A stretch of 64,000 nucleotides of DNA from Amycolatopsis sp. 195334CR. GTDB taxonomy: Bacteria > Actinomycetota > Actinomycetes > Mycobacteriales > Pseudonocardiaceae. The notes under the pieces were generated by a model. The model did not search any database, had not been told where the DNA came from, and saw only the letters and a program-made list of their open reading frames with translations. Location: NCBI RefSeq assembly GCF_017309385.1, contig NZ_JAFJMJ010000001.1, forward strand, positions 2,046,001 through 2,110,000. The letters are read 5' to 3'. The position numbers and the translations under genes were made by a program. Shown here in pieces: positions 52,249-60,362 of the stretch (within the stretch, counting starts at the first letter, position 1; each line of letters begins with the position of its first letter).

Positions 52249-52416
52249 ACCTTCCACTGACCGGTCGTCATTGACGATCTTCCCAGAAATGGCTTACCCG
52301 ATCGGAAATGCGGGAATTCCCGCCGGGCGGGTTATGGTGCCGTATGCGGAGGATGGGATGGGCCGGGTGGACACGATGAAACAGCCGCGCGACGACGGCC
52401 GCCGCGTGCCCGCGAG

Positions 52417-53490
52417 GTGAACCGGCGCCGGGCGGATTTCACGTCGTCGCTCTACCTGGGCATGCGGCACGCGAGCACGGAACTGCCCGGCTGGTCGGCG
52501 CTGACCACCGGGCGGCCCGCCGTGCTGGGGCTGCCCCCGATCGCCGAGGGCGTGGCGAAGGCGCTGGCCGAGTTGCAGGGCACGGAGACGGCGTTGCTCG
52601 CGCGCTCGACCCTGCACGCCTTCGCCGACTCACTGGAGGTGCTCGCCGGGGAGCAGACCGGGATCGTGCTGGACGTGGCCGCCCACCCGGTCGCGCGCTG
52701 GGCGGTCCGGCGGGCGGCCGGGCTGGGCCGTCCGGTGCTGCGGATCCCGCACCAGGACCTCGGTTCACTGGCCGCCGCGCTCGACCGGCTGCACGCGCGC
52801 GGGCTGCGGCCGCTGGTGGTCGCCGACGGCGTGTGCGGTGGGTGCGGGAAGCCGTTCCCGCTGGCCACCGCGGCCAGCAGGCTGCCGGCCAAGAACGGCC
52901 TGCTGCTGCTCGACGACAGCCAGTCGCTCGGCCTGTTCGGCGACCGGCCGGGGCCGGGTCACCCGTTCGGCGACGGCGGTGGCGGTTCGTTGCGGCTGGC
53001 CGGTACCAAGGGCCCGGTGGTGCTGGTGTCCTCGCTGGCCAAGGCCTTCGGCGCGCCGATCGCCGCGATCGCCGGGCCCGCCGTGCTGACCGAGAAGATC
53101 CGCAAGCACGGCGGCAGCGCCATGCACGCCAGCCCGCCGTCCACAGTGGACATCGCGGCGGCGGCGCACGCACTGCGGTTGAACCAGGTGGAGGGCAACG
53201 CGCTGCGGGAACGGCTGGCCGCGCGCGTCCGGTTGCTCCGGCGCACCTGCGGGGAGCAGGGCCTGCCGCTGTCCGGCGGGTTGTTCCCGGTGCAGGCAAC
53301 CCCGCCGGTCGCCGCGCGGCGCGGCAAACGGCTGCTCGACCGGCTGGCCGCGGCCGGCATCGACGCGTTCCTGCGCCGCGACTGCCGCGGGGGCACGGCG
53401 CTGGCGCTGATGGTCACGGCGTCCCACACCCCCGGTGAGATCACCGAAACCGCGGCGGTGCTCAGCGCCGCGTGGAACCGCGAGGAATGA
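52417..53490 (+). CDS. PLP-dependent 8-amino-7-oxononanoate synthase-like protein
   Basis: 357 residues of the fold-type-I aminotransferase/AONS family. The PLP Lys is about K209 in SSLAKAFGAP, after the DDSQSLGLFG loop containing the PLP-binding Asp (DD in LLLLDDSQSLG). AONS-type enzymes join an acyl-CoA to an amino acid, as in biotin, sphinganine or tetrapyrrole synthesis; the product here is unknown and no biotin genes are adjacent. Start GTG overlaps a short upstream frame by GTGA, but I give no separate gene call there. Confidence 0.8.
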   Translation: MNRRRADFTSSLYLGMRHASTELPGWSALTTGRPAVLGLPPIAEGVAKALAELQGTETALLARSTLHAFADSLEVLAGEQTGIVLDVAAHPVARWAVRRAAGLGRPVLRIPHQDLGSLAAALDRLHARGLRPLVVADGVCGGCGKPFPLATAASRLPAKNGLLLLDDSQSLGLFGDRPGPGHPFGDGGGGSLRLAGTKGPVVLVSSLAKAFGAPIAAIAGPAVLTEKIRKHGGSAMHASPPSTVDIAAAAHALRLNQVEGNALRERLAARVRLLRRTCGEQGLPLSGGLFPVQATPPVAARRGKRLLDRLAAAGIDAFLRRDCRGGTALALMVTASHTPGEITETAAVLSAAWNREE

Positions 53491-53497
53491 TTCTTTT

Positions 53498-55015
53498 TCA
53501 GAGCCCGGCTTTGCGCAATTCGTCGAGGAACGCGGGCTTGCGCTCGTTGTCGCGGCGCAAACCGTCCACGTAGTCGTCGAACTCCTCGTCGCTTTCCAGG
53601 AGTTCGTGCACCCGGCGAAGTTTTTTCAACAGCACCACGGCCTGGCGGTAACCGTCGCGGCTGGCCTGCTTGACGCAGTCGGCGGCGAGCAGGCGGTAGA
53701 CCCCGGCGACCTCGGCGGGCCGGTCCTCGGCGACCCGGTCGGCGACGCGCAGCCAGGCCGACTGCGAGCAGCCGAACTCGGCGGCGGCGTCCCACGCCTG
53801 CGTGGCCTCGTCCTCGGCGAGGAGGACGTCGATGAGCTGGTCGGCCTGGCGCTCGCGGGCCGAGGCGCGGAGCACCCGGAGCACGCGCTTGCGGGGTTCG
53901 GGCCAGGTGCCGATGCGCTCGCAGAGTTCCTTGAGCTGGTCGTAGGCCTGTTTGGTGGGCGAGCGCCAGAGGAAGCGCTCGAGCACCGCGGAGGCCTGCG
54001 CCGGGCGGTCGGCTTCGAGGTGCACGCCGACCAGGAACTCGGCCAGCTCGCCGCAGCGGGTGGCGGGGAGTTCGGTCATGCTGTGCTCGGCGCGCTCGAT
54101 CGCCTCGTCCACGCGGCCGGCGTCGTAGAGCGCCTTGGCGATCCGGACGTGGTCGACGCGGGGGTCCTCGGCGAGCAGGCTCACGAGTTCGTCCACGTCG
54201 CCGAGCGCCTCGACGGCCTGCTCGCGGAACTTGCGATCGTCGCCGGCAAGTTCGACGAGGTGGCGGAGCCCGTCCTCGCCCAGTGCCTCGGCGAAGGGGC
54301 GGATCTCCAGCCAGCCGGGCAGCTTCTTCTCGAAGCCGGCAATCCACTCGGGCAGTTGTTCGGGGGCGTCGGGGACGCAGGCGCGCGCGTACAGCGCGAT
54401 GGCCCGGAGGAGGTGAGCGGCCGCGGCGCCGGACTCGTCGTCGATGTCGGGCGCCACCTCGGCCATCACCTCGACGGCCCGCCGGATGAGGTCGCGGTTC
54501 GCGTTGAGGTCCTCCTCGAGCAGGTCCAGCACGTCGCGCGCGTCCTCGAGGAACACCTGTTCCTGGGCGAGCGCGTCGACGCGTCCACTCAACGTGCCGG
54601 TCTGCTTGGCCATGGCCCGGAGGGAGAGGCGCCTGAGCAGCGAGGCGTCCCTGGCCGCCTCGTTGGCGACCAGCTCGACGAGCTCTTCCTTGTCGAGTTC
54701 GTCGAGGTACTTGCGCACGAGCCCCTGATCCCCGACCGGTTTGACCCCGCGCAGCCACGCCAACCCCACGGCGACGGCGTGCTTGCAGAAAGCCCCGTCG
54801 GCCGCGAAGGGACACGTGCAGCGGGCCTCCACGGTCCCCTGGCGCTGCTTGAGCCCCACCCGATACGGCTCCGACCCCACGACGACGGCGGTCACCCCGT
54901 CGACCAGGCCGCCGAGGTCCTCCACCTTCCCCACCATGCCCCGGCCCCGCTGGAAGACAGCATTACCGGCAAGGGCGCGGAGCTCGTCCTCACTGAACCA
55001 AGTCACGTCCACCAT
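53498..55015 (-). CDS. SWIM zinc-finger protein in the restriction operon
   Basis: 505 residues. The SWIM zinc finger C66-x-C68-x8-C77-x-H79 (CTCPFAADGAFCKHA) near the N-terminus is preceded by a conserved ~60-residue region with a VGSEPYRVGL strand. The rest is a long alpha-helical solenoid with TPR-like repeats (AKALYDAGRVDEAIERAEH and similar). It starts 13 bp after the SRA-HNH gene stop, as the fourth gene of the McrBC-like operon. SWIM domains bind DNA or protein; in this setting it may recruit modified DNA or regulate the nuclease. The family also occurs alone, so the link is not proof. Confidence 0.75.
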   Translation of the reverse strand: MVDVTWFSEDELRALAGNAVFQRGRGMVGKVEDLGGLVDGVTAVVVGSEPYRVGLKQRQGTVEARCTCPFAADGAFCKHAVAVGLAWLRGVKPVGDQGLVRKYLDELDKEELVELVANEAARDASLLRRLSLRAMAKQTGTLSGRVDALAQEQVFLEDARDVLDLLEEDLNANRDLIRRAVEVMAEVAPDIDDESGAAAAHLLRAIALYARACVPDAPEQLPEWIAGFEKKLPGWLEIRPFAEALGEDGLRHLVELAGDDRKFREQAVEALGDVDELVSLLAEDPRVDHVRIAKALYDAGRVDEAIERAEHSMTELPATRCGELAEFLVGVHLEADRPAQASAVLERFLWRSPTKQAYDQLKELCERIGTWPEPRKRVLRVLRASARERQADQLIDVLLAEDEATQAWDAAAEFGCSQSAWLRVADRVAEDRPAEVAGVYRLLAADCVKQASRDGYRQAVVLLKKLRRVHELLESDEEFDDYVDGLRRDNERKPAFLDELRKAGL

Positions 55016-55028
55016 TGAACCAAGCCCC

Positions 55029-56165
55029 TCAACCGTGTCGAGCCCGGTGATAGTCCACGTGCTCCTGCTTCACCACGTGGTCGGGGTGCTGGGCCAGCTG
55101 CCTCGTGGTGCCGTCCAGAGTGAAGGAAAGATCGCTTTGGAGCACCACTTCGCCGTGGTCGAAGCGCACGTGGCAATTCGGGCACAGGCAGAGCACGTTC
55201 TCCGACTCGTCGGGTCCGTTGTGCGGTCGCCCCAGCGCGCGGATGTGCGCGCCTTCCGAGTATCCGCGTCCCTGGACGGTCAACCGGATCCCGCACAGCT
55301 GGCAGGTGTGGTCGTGGATCTGCTTGACGAAGTCGGCGACTGCCGTGTTGCGCACGACCCGCTGCACCTCCGTGGTGCGGCGGACGGGTTTCGCATTGCC
55401 CACCGGAGCGACCGGCTTGACCTCGACCAGGTCGTCCGGCCGGAACTTGGTCAACCGGAAGCGACAGACGGTGAACCCGCTCCGTCCCGTTGCCAGCCAG
55501 CTCTCCTCGACCCGGAAAAGCCCGTCGTAGCTGCACCCCGTTGCCTTGTTGCCGCGGATCACCCGCACCGGCGTGCCGAAGAGCGCGCTTGTCTGCAGAG
55601 CCGCATTTCCGTTGCTGGCGAAGGTCTGGTCAGCGATTTGCTGGCCGTTTTCGCCTCGGCCGCCTTCCCCGGTGTAGGTGATCTCGTCGCCGTAGTCCTC
55701 GTCATCTTCATAACCACCGGAAACGACGATCGATTCCGCGCCGTCGCGCCTGTTGCCGACGATCCCACCCTGCGGGTTCCGATGAACTCCCCGATCCGAC
55801 GCCTCCTGGCGATCGACAAACGTGGTGCCCTCCGGCACCCCGTCGATCTCGCCGCGCACCACCACGGCCTTCTTCTTGCTGGCCTTGGGCCGCCGATCGT
55901 GGACGGCAAAGCCCAGGCTCTTGACCTTCGCCACCACGGTGGCCTCGCCGCCGCTGAACTCCGCTGCCCTGAGCGGCACCCCGGTGGCGTATTTGTGCGC
56001 CACCCCGAGCAACGCCTTGGAGTCGTACTCGCTACCCGACTCCACCACGAAGTAGCGAAGGGAGGCTCGAAAGCCGTACTGGCCCAAGAACTTTTCGCGC
56101 CCCAGGTCGTCGTACTCCGCCATCGCGTCGAGCACGTTGTCCCGCGAGATGTCCGCGATGCTCAT
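55029..56165 (-). CDS. head-SRA-HNH modification-dependent endonuclease (ScoMcrA-like)
   Basis: 378 residues. Residues ~1-95 match the ScoMcrA head domain (DAMAEYDDLGREKFLGQYGF, EYDSKALLGVAH). Residues ~100-250 are a YDG/SRA domain that flips modified bases: DRQEASDRGVHRNPQGGIVG, SIVVSGGYEDDEDYGDEI and VRVIRGNK. The C-terminal HNH nuclease (~285-345) has zinc Cys CQLCG and CPNCH and the active-site block YSEGAHIRAL (His-Ile) with a late Asn and His. It would cut DNA carrying 5-methylcytosine or phosphorothioate. ATGA overlap with the McrC-like gene upstream and 13 bp to the SWIM gene. Lacks the sulfur-binding domain of ScoMcrA. Confidence 0.88.
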   Translation of the reverse strand: MSIADISRDNVLDAMAEYDDLGREKFLGQYGFRASLRYFVVESGSEYDSKALLGVAHKYATGVPLRAAEFSGGEATVVAKVKSLGFAVHDRRPKASKKKAVVVRGEIDGVPEGTTFVDRQEASDRGVHRNPQGGIVGNRRDGAESIVVSGGYEDDEDYGDEITYTGEGGRGENGQQIADQTFASNGNAALQTSALFGTPVRVIRGNKATGCSYDGLFRVEESWLATGRSGFTVCRFRLTKFRPDDLVEVKPVAPVGNAKPVRRTTEVQRVVRNTAVADFVKQIHDHTCQLCGIRLTVQGRGYSEGAHIRALGRPHNGPDESENVLCLCPNCHVRFDHGEVVLQSDLSFTLDGTTRQLAQHPDHVVKQEHVDYHRARHG

Positions 56166-57388
56166 GCGACGGCCTCCCGCAAGACATCCGCGAGGTCGTT
56201 CTGGAAGGTCTGCGAAGAACAGAAGGTGACGCGCCCTGAGTGGGTCACCCCCGTCGACGTCTCGGTGATCATTTCCTGCGGGCCAACCACAAAAGCTTCT
56301 CCCGCGTCGGCAAAGTGCATCCTGAGCTCGGAAAGGTAGGTGACCACCTGACTGTACCCCTCACGAATATAGCTCGACTCCGAGCTCAACTTGCACTCAA
56401 CGACAACGGTGAATCGCCGCTTCCGTTCGATCAACAAGAGGTCGGGCGCCTTCACCTTCCCCGATTGGCGCACACCGGCCGTCGCGGCGACGTAGGGCTC
56501 CTTCACCTTGGCCCGCCTCCAGATCGCCCCTGCCTCGAACCACAACTCCCACGAGCCACCACCGGGATCGACGAGCTCGAAGGCCGGGCCTGGCTTCTTC
56601 GCGCCGGAGAGCGGTCGAAGGCTGAAGACCTGCCAGCTCAACTGCCGTACGGCCCCCAACACGAGGCCGAGAACGCCGAGGTGGAACAACCGGTAGCGGA
56701 GTTCGTCGTCCGGCTCGATCTGCTCTCGGGACAGGCGAAGCAGATCTTGGGTGTCTTCCAGACGCAGCAAATCGGCGAGCTGCGACGTGTGTCGCCAAAG
56801 CGCCCCAGATCGGCCGAGAGCGGAGAGCGTCACGCGGTCCGGAATCGCCAAGGCGGTCGAGCCTGCGCCAAGTTCAGCTGAGGCCTCGTGGAGCGCCGCC
56901 AGCTGTGGCTGCACGTCCTTGTCGATGTCCCTCTCCACCCGCGCGGCGTCGTCCTGCACCTTGGGCAACCGGTGCGCCACCCAGTGGAACACCGAGACCG
57001 CGATCGGATCAGAACGCCGGGTTCGGGTCCGGCCTTCGAAGGTTCGCGGCGACCAACCGTGTCGGCGCGTGGCCACCCAATCCGTGCCCGAGCTCGGCGC
57101 GCTTCCGCGGTAGCGCAGCCGAGTCGAGGTGACCGGCAGCTCGGCCAACCACTTGTCAGCCGTGGTTGGCAGGTGCGGGATCACCTCCAAGCACCTTTGG
57201 AAGAGAATCCGATGGGCCCGTCGTCGCACGTCGTCGTCGGACCAGCGGCGCCCATCATCATCGGCCACCGCGGCGAGCCCGGCGAACAGCGCCCCTTTGC
57301 CCGACCAGTACCGAAGGAGTTCCTGAACGCCCTCCCAGGGCAGGGCCAACCGCCGCGTTCTGGTCTTCCGGCTTTCCCTGTCGGTCAC
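56162..57388 (-). CDS. McrC-like PD-(D/E)XK nuclease subunit
   Basis: 408 residues. A C-terminal PD-(D/E)XK nuclease core, KAPDLLLIERKRRFTVVVECK, places the metal-site Asp near residue 315 and Glu-x-Lys near 331-333, with the later YSQVVTYLSEL helix. The N-terminal ~280 residues are helical and not recognised; they hold Trp/His-rich segments (RHGWSPRTF, FHWVAHRLP). In McrBC, McrC carries the nuclease and is driven by the McrB motor; this gene sits directly after an McrB-like gene (GTGA overlap). Start GTG 57388. Confidence 0.75.
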   Translation of the reverse strand: MTDRESRKTRTRRLALPWEGVQELLRYWSGKGALFAGLAAVADDDGRRWSDDDVRRRAHRILFQRCLEVIPHLPTTADKWLAELPVTSTRLRYRGSAPSSGTDWVATRRHGWSPRTFEGRTRTRRSDPIAVSVFHWVAHRLPKVQDDAARVERDIDKDVQPQLAALHEASAELGAGSTALAIPDRVTLSALGRSGALWRHTSQLADLLRLEDTQDLLRLSREQIEPDDELRYRLFHLGVLGLVLGAVRQLSWQVFSLRPLSGAKKPGPAFELVDPGGGSWELWFEAGAIWRRAKVKEPYVAATAGVRQSGKVKAPDLLLIERKRRFTVVVECKLSSESSYIREGYSQVVTYLSELRMHFADAGEAFVVGPQEMITETSTGVTHSGRVTFCSSQTFQNDLADVLREAVA

Positions 57389-58881
57389 CGCAAGCCGCCG
57401 AGCTTGGTCTCGATCCAGTCCCACTGGTCGCCGAGCACGTCGGCCTGCCGGAGCGTCTCTTGCATGCGCGCGAGTGACTCGTCGTCCAGCGTGGCCAGCC
57501 AGGTCCCCATCCCCATGAGGTAGGCCTCCGCAATGCGCTGCCGGAGCTCGGTCGGTGAGGTGGCCAGGTCCTTGGCGTCGAGGTACTCGGGTATCGACAG
57601 CAGCGCCGCCGGCCCCATTTCGACGCCAGACAACCCCACGTGCGCACGGTAGAGGCGCTGCAACACGGAAATCAGCTCCGTCTGCACCGGGTCTTCCAAC
57701 GGTGTGGGCAAGGCGGAAAGTCGGTTCCTCAACGCCTGGCTGAACCCCTCCGTCGAGGGCATTTCGATGGGCACGTGCGCAAAGCGGCGTCCCAGCGCCA
57801 GCCCGAAGCGGAACACCCGTTGCGCATCAACGGCGTTGTAGGTGCCGAACATGCGCCATTCCTTGCCGGCGAGGTAGTGCACCGCGCCCTGACCGTTGTC
57901 CGCGGTGTCGGACCGGAGCAGCTCAGCACCGATCACCTCGCTCTTCGGGCCGTCGGCCCAGCCCAGGAAGATCGGACTGGACTTGGGATCACCGCTCACC
58001 CGGCCGACGATCACCGTGTTGCCGGTCAACCAGGTGAACAGCGCGGAGAAGATGCGGTCCAGGTCCGCGCGGTTCGCCTCGTCCAGCACCAACCACCGGT
58101 CTTCGGCGATCGCTTCCAGCACGTAACCAGGGCTGAACCGGAGCTTGGAGTTGTCGTCGACCGTTTCACCGCCGACCAGTTCTCGGGCACTCCACGATTC
58201 GTCCGGCGTCACCACGAGGTAGTCGTGCGCCATGGTCATCCCGTAGCGCTCCGGCTCCTTGGCCACGTCGTCGATCACTTCACCGACCAACTGGGTCTTG
58301 CCGGTTCCCGGCGGTCCGACCAGCATTACCGCACTGCGCGAAGCCACCGCACCACGCAGCATCCGGCGGGTTCGGTCGTCGATAACCAACGGCTGGTCAG
58401 TGGCGCGCAGGGATCGCCCCGGCCACTTCCTCGCCGGTTGGGCCTCGACGCGCTCAACCCGGAGCGACAGGTGCCCGGCCAACTCGGTCACCTGCCCGGC
58501 GTACTCCTCCTTATCGGCCTGCATGGCCAGCCAGGAAGACGCCCACCCGCCGGCGGAACGGCGCACCAACACCAAGGCAGCCGGCACTCCGCCGCTGCTC
58601 AGGTAGCGCTTGGTCGCCTCCTGCACGGCTGCGAGTTGGTCAGCATCTTTGACCACCACAGCCAGCAGAACAGCGTGGTTCGCTGGCACCGACTGGACCT
58701 GACTGGCCAATTCAGCAGCGCGATCGACCGCCACCGCGTACACCTGGTGGCGCGGGAGTTGGATCAGCGTCGCGAGCACGTACTCGAACTCGGCGAACTT
58801 GGTGGTGCTCGGCGAGTCAAGATCAACGTCATCGAGTGCCGCGCTGAGCTCGCCCGCTTCCCCCGCGTGTGGATCAGTCAT
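57385..58881 (-). CDS. McrB-like AAA+ ATPase
   Basis: 498 residues. An N-terminal ~150-residue region of unknown fold, then an AAA+ motor with Walker A GPPGTGKTQL (about 188-195), Walker B WLVLDEANRADLDRIF (about 259-266), a sensor-1 segment MFGTYNAVDAQ and an R-finger-like FRFGLALGRRF. The DEANR plus FxGTxN layout is that of the McrB/MoxR-type GTPase or ATPase. It is the first gene of the four-gene restriction operon and would translocate DNA for the McrC-like nuclease. N-terminal domain likely decides which DNA mark is recognised. Confidence 0.85.
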   Translation of the reverse strand: MTDPHAGEAGELSAALDDVDLDSPSTTKFAEFEYVLATLIQLPRHQVYAVAVDRAAELASQVQSVPANHAVLLAVVVKDADQLAAVQEATKRYLSSGGVPAALVLVRRSAGGWASSWLAMQADKEEYAGQVTELAGHLSLRVERVEAQPARKWPGRSLRATDQPLVIDDRTRRMLRGAVASRSAVMLVGPPGTGKTQLVGEVIDDVAKEPERYGMTMAHDYLVVTPDESWSARELVGGETVDDNSKLRFSPGYVLEAIAEDRWLVLDEANRADLDRIFSALFTWLTGNTVIVGRVSGDPKSSPIFLGWADGPKSEVIGAELLRSDTADNGQGAVHYLAGKEWRMFGTYNAVDAQRVFRFGLALGRRFAHVPIEMPSTEGFSQALRNRLSALPTPLEDPVQTELISVLQRLYRAHVGLSGVEMGPAALLSIPEYLDAKDLATSPTELRQRIAEAYLMGMGTWLATLDDESLARMQETLRQADVLGDQWDWIETKLGGLR

Positions 58882-58988
58882 GGCCCGACCGTACTGGCTC
58901 TGCACCCGCTCAGCGGTCAAGACGCAACTCCTAGTCGAAGCTATGATCACACCCAAGCGTGACGGGGACCGCAGGGGTGTGAAGTTCA

Positions 58989-59972
58989 GTGAACGAGAGC
59001 GAATTCTTCGACCAGTTGCGTAATTTACGCACCGCAAACGGTCGAGCGATTCACAAACCCCTGCTCCTGCTGTGGCTCTTTGCCCGCCAGGTCAAGAACA
59101 AGACGACCCAGACCACCTACGCCGAAGCAGAGGAAGCCGTCGGCCAGCTCATTGACGAGTTCAGCCCAGCCAGCCAGCGCGGTCAGCGCGATCGAGCCGC
59201 AATGCCTTTTGTGCACCTGGAACGCAGTCTCTGGAGCTTGCAAGACGGAGCCGGCAACCCGATCCCGCCCACGCCGTCCCGGACTGGCAGTTGGTTGCGC
59301 GACAACTCCGCCCGTGGCCGGTTGCGCCCCGAGGTGGCTGATCACGTTGAACGACCGCAAACGCTCTCAACGGCAATAAAGTTGCTGTTCGAGCTCTACC
59401 TCGACGAGCACCAGGCCGACCAGATCATCAAGGCGGCGGGCCTGCACCGGGTCTACCGCCAGAAATCTCCGGTGGTCGCCCTGTCCACCACCACCGCAAC
59501 GAAGCCGATCAAGTCAGTCATCGACACCACGGACTACGACGGTCGTCTTCGGCGCCACGCGTTCGAGTGGCTGGCCGAGTTGAACGAGGAGCACGGGGGC
59601 CGCATTCCGTTCGGTCTGCTGCAGGAGTTCAGGTTCGAGGGCAAGCGGATCGCCCTGATGGACCAGCAGGCCGGCATTCGCAAGCCGAAGGAGCTCAGCG
59701 CGGCGTTGTCGCTGCGGACCTCTTACACGCCGCCGAGCAAGCAGCGCCCGTACGAGGACGAACTCGATGAGAACGGCCTCATCCGCTACTACATGTACCG
59801 GGGCACCGATCCGCAGCACTTCCACAACGTGGCCATGCGCCGGGCCTTCACCGAGAAGCGGCCGATGATCTGGTTCAAGGGCGTGGCGAGCGGTCTCTAC
59901 GAGCCGCACTTCCCACTCCTGCTGACCAAGGACGAGCCGGAGAACCTGCGCTTCTTGATCAGCTTCGCGTGA
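58989..59972 (+). CDS. sulfur-binding-domain-like protein lacking the HNH nuclease domain
   Basis: 327 residues. The N-terminal ~160 residues resemble the phosphorothioate-DNA sulfur-binding domain: H22-K-P-LLLLW, a PFVHLERSLW strand and LFELYLDEHQADQII. The second half (about 180-327) matches the SRA/PUA-like module usually followed by HNH in related enzymes: RRHAFEWLAEL, RFEGKRIALMDQQAGI, LIRYYMYRGTDPQHFHN and a C-terminal LLTKDEPENLRFLISFA. The chain stops where relatives continue into HNH, so it probably only recognises DNA. Divergent from the McrB operon, 107 bp apart. Confidence 0.7.
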   Translation: MNESEFFDQLRNLRTANGRAIHKPLLLLWLFARQVKNKTTQTTYAEAEEAVGQLIDEFSPASQRGQRDRAAMPFVHLERSLWSLQDGAGNPIPPTPSRTGSWLRDNSARGRLRPEVADHVERPQTLSTAIKLLFELYLDEHQADQIIKAAGLHRVYRQKSPVVALSTTTATKPIKSVIDTTDYDGRLRRHAFEWLAELNEEHGGRIPFGLLQEFRFEGKRIALMDQQAGIRKPKELSAALSLRTSYTPPSKQRPYEDELDENGLIRYYMYRGTDPQHFHNVAMRRAFTEKRPMIWFKGVASGLYEPHFPLLLTKDEPENLRFLISFA

Positions 59973-60013
59973 TCCCGCGGTAGCGCTTTCGAGGGACCGA
60001 CACAAAGAAAAGA

Positions 60014-60033
60014 ACCCCCTGTTGCCAGGGGGT
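60014..60033 (-). terminator. intrinsic terminator after tRNA-Arg(ACG)
   Basis: An 8-bp stem (ACCCCCTG/CAGGGGGT) with 4-nt loop. On the minus strand it is followed by a T-rich tract (TTCTTTTCTTTG), a textbook intrinsic terminator for the tRNA genes; it also lies downstream of the SBD-like gene on the plus strand. Confidence 0.8.
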
Positions 60034-60055
60034 CCTTCGCTGTCTCAACCAGACG

Positions 60056-60128
60056 CGCGCCCGAAGGGATTCGAACCCCTAACCTTCTGATCCGTAGTCA
60101 GATGCTCTATCCGTTGAGCTACGGGCGC
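60056..60128 (-). tRNA. tRNA-Arg (anticodon ACG)
   Basis: Acceptor GCGCCCG/CGGGCGC, D-loop AGCTCAACGGATAGAGC, anticodon stem TCTGA/TCAGA with loop CTACGGA (anticodon ACG) and T-arm GGTTCGAATCC. Discriminator G; CCA is not encoded. It is the substrate of TadA (this window), which turns A34 to inosine. Confidence 0.97.
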
Positions 60129-60187
60129 TCGTGTTCAGTTGTGCCGGTCGGACGACCGGGTGTGGGGCTCGGCGAACCGAACTCCAG

Positions 60188-60277
60188 CGGAGGCTCCGGG
60201 ATTTGAACCCGGGAGGGGGGGTTACCCCCAACCGCATTAGCAGTGCGGCGCCATAGACCAGACTAGGCGAAGCCTCC
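60188..60277 (-). tRNA. tRNA-Ser (anticodon GCT)
   Basis: Class II tRNA. Acceptor GGAGGCT/AGCCTCC, anticodon stem CCGCA/TGCGG with loop CTGCTAA (anticodon GCT) and a long variable arm. Discriminator G; CCA is not encoded. With the tRNA-Arg gene it flanks the restriction island. Confidence 0.97.
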
Positions 60278-60362
60278 CAGGTCGAACGACCACTGCTCGT
60301 AAAGATTACACACCGCCCCCCGGTCGCGTGAAGGCACCCCCCGAACCTGCCGTATCCGCAGG

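Noticed and set aside
52334..52420. 28-residue frame ending with GTGA overlap at the PLP-enzyme start
   Set aside because: It is very short, has no ribosome site and no conserved features; the stop overlap may be chance.
60056..60277. tRNA genes as attachment site of the restriction island
   Set aside because: Position is suggestive, but I found no integrase and no duplicated tRNA 3' end by eye.
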